Source: Candidatus Coatesiibacteriota bacterium
GTDB lineage: Bacteria; RBG-13-66-14; B26-G2; JAUVZD01
Length of the DNA stretch: 64,000 bases
Direction of reading: 5' to 3'
Assembly: GCA_030602715.1 (NCBI GenBank)
Contig: JAUVZD010000012.1
Span: forward strand, 46,242-110,241
Shown here: positions 63,278 to 64,000 of the stretch, one piece after another
Layout: each line of letters starts with the position of its first letter
How positions within the stretch are numbered: the stretch's first letter is position 1
Notes under the pieces: generated by a model
What the model was told of the DNA's origin: nothing
The model's input: the letters and a program-made list of their open reading frames with translations, nothing else
The model's database searches: none
Program-made: the position numbers and the translations under genes

Positions 63278-63472
63278 CTAGATAGTGTGTACAAGTATCC
63301 AATCTACCAGATGGCGGATAATATAGTCAAAGCCGCCTACCATGGCGGCGATAAACAAGGTCACCACGATGACCACGACTGTGGAACCGAAAACCTCAGC
63401 CCGTGAGGGCCAGGTCACCTTCCTCAATTCGGTGATTACCTCTTTGAAAAACTGCTTGATGCGACCTATCAC
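63278..63472 (-). CDS. secE: Preprotein translocase subunit SecE
   Basis: 64 residues: amphipathic helix 'RIKQFFKEVITELRKVTWPSRAEV' (the highly conserved K-V-x-W-P) and one membrane helix 'STVVVIVVTLFIAAMVGGFDYIIRHLVDWIL'. This is the short one-helix form of most bacteria. The start is GTG 63472 with AGGGAG upstream. It stabilises SecY in the translocon. It lies between tRNA-Trp and nusG, the usual order. Confidence 0.96.
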   Translation of the reverse strand: MIGRIKQFFKEVITELRKVTWPSRAEVFGSTVVVIVVTLFIAAMVGGFDYIIRHLVDWILVHTI

Positions 63473-63541
63473 CCGGTAACAACTCCCTCTGATGTAAAAA
63501 ATAAAAAATATCTGTTCGGGAACCGAATTTATGTTTTAGAG

Positions 63542-63618
63542 TGGCAGGCCAGGAGGGACTCGAACCCCCGACCCCCGGTTTTGGAGACCGGTGCTCTAGC
63601 CGACTGAGCTACTGGCCT
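63542..63618 (-). tRNA. trnW: tRNA-Trp (anticodon CCA)
   Basis: On the minus strand the cloverleaf is complete: acceptor AGGCCAG/CTGGCCT, D-stem GCTC/GAGC, anticodon stem CCGGT/ACCGG with loop CTCCAAA (anticodon CCA), T-stem GGGGG/CCCTC with loop TTCGAGT. G73 and a genome-encoded CCA end follow. It sits between rpmG and secE, the position it has in many bacteria. Confidence 0.97.
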
Positions 63619-63684
63619 GCAATATGTGAACTCTTCCGCTAAAATCAGCCAAGCGAAAGTTGCTCAGTTACCAATCAAATGTCC

Positions 63685-63834
63685 CTACTTAGTCTCCTTG
63701 TGAATGGTATGTTTTCGGCAACGGGGACAATATTTCTTCAGCTCCAGGCGCCCTTTGGTATTGCTCTTGTTTTTGCTGGTGGAGTAATTATGCTCACTGC
63801 ATTCTGTGCATTTTAAAGTAATCGGCTCCCGCAT
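63685..63834 (-). CDS. rpmG: 50S ribosomal protein L33
   Basis: A 49-residue ORF missed by the track: '[49 protein letters not shown]' in short form begins '[17 protein letters not shown]' and has '[15 protein letters not shown]'. The two CxxC pairs make it the zinc-binding form. GGAG lies 9 bases before the ATG. It stands between tuf and tRNA-Trp, its common place. Confidence 0.95.
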   Translation of the reverse strand: MREPITLKCTECSEHNYSTSKNKSNTKGRLELKKYCPRCRKHTIHKETK

Positions 63835-63877
63835 GGCTACTCTCCAAATCTAGGGCGACTTATCATCCCCTCACCAC

Positions 63878-64000
63878 TCAATCAATTAAATCCGCGACCA
63901 CGCCGGCTCCTACGGTCCGCCCACCCTCACGGATGGCGAAGCGCAGCTCCTTCTCCAACGCTATCGGCGTGATCAGCTCAACCTCTATGCTCACATTGTC
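63878..64000 (-). CDS. tuf: Elongation factor Tu, C-terminal end (cut by the window)
   Basis: The last 40 codons are inside the window. They read '[20 protein letters not shown]', then '[20 protein letters not shown]' and stop at 63880-63878, the domain 3 ending of EF-Tu. The 5' part lies beyond base 64000. The tuf-rpmG-trnW-secE-nusG order is widespread. Confidence 0.95.
   Translation of the reverse strand, partial: DNVSIEVELITPIALEKELRFAIREGGRTVGAGVVADLID

Noticed and set aside
63544-63620. tRNA-Trp with acceptor stem GCAGGCC/GGCCTGC
   Set aside because: That register leaves four bases before the D-stem and no CCA; shifting by two bases gives a standard tRNA with G73 and encoded CCA.

Overview
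This window is a stretch of a bacterial chromosome, mostly GC-rich and densely coded, with almost no gap above 250 bases. The gene content is housekeeping: rib, prfA/prmC, guaB, yvcK, sbcCD, a hyp operon and the L11/L10-RNA polymerase cluster. Lipoproteins, two proteins that look like outer-membrane barrels, and a secreted peptidase with a C-terminal FlgD/T9SS-like sorting domain point to an envelope with two membranes. They suggest an uncultivated lineage near the FCB supergroup or candidate phyla of the Zixibacteria/Coatesbacteria/WOR-3 kind. The lineage is an inference; the window has no rRNA to fix it.

Layout. 1-3.6 kb: a 5'-truncated peptidase M28 fused to Ycf48-like repeats, then two tandem beta-propeller lipoproteins, each with its own 3' hairpin. 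3.7-6.8 kb (minus): two paralogous GT-C membrane glycosyltransferases. 6.9-10.4 kb: rsmI, a lipoprotein with a transglutaminase-like fold, and a small DUF2283/DUF4258 pair. 10.4-19.4 kb: pgeF, sbcD-sbcC, an aconitase/LeuC-family large subunit, a small unknown gene with a yggS homologue, a secreted protein and a small membrane protein.

19.5-36.8 kb is almost one minus-strand block, read right to left: PBP1A, ribD-ribE-ribBA, an aspartyl protease, ribH, nusB, a phosphoesterase, rsmD, two barrel-like proteins, rpmE, thyX, a DUF1385 gene, prfA and prmC. Between DUF1385 and prfA sits an AT-rich islet (about 21.55-23.9 kb). It holds a DUF6978/DUF1828-DUF1829 gene pair, a candidate PD-(D/E)XK nuclease, the N-terminal stub of a DNA methyltransferase that the ORF track missed, and a decayed second copy of the 3' end of the DUF1385 gene. 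This is the most unusual structure in the window.

37-54.8 kb (plus): a membrane protein with a strong terminator, guaB, a sugar nucleotidyltransferase, a nitrilase-family amidase and an M20 peptidase. Next comes an AT-rich restriction-modification module (amino-methyltransferase plus EcoRII-like endonuclease). It is followed by yvcK, a left-handed beta-helix acyltransferase-like protein, a phosphohexomutase and a HAD phosphatase (probably amino-sugar/envelope precursor metabolism), then hypF-hypC-hypD-hypE for [NiFe]-hydrogenase maturation and a universal stress protein.

54.9-64 kb (minus, read right to left): tuf (partial), rpmG, tRNA-Trp, secE, nusG, a membrane protein, rplK, rplA, rplJ, rplL and rpoB. 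rpoC does not follow rpoB, which meets the hyp/usp block head-on across a bidirectional terminator. L10 has a tail of about 220 residues containing a 56-residue tandem repeat, and L11 and L31 also carry charged tails. No gene-free stretch longer than 300 bases was found, and no CRISPR array, insertion sequence or rRNA gene.
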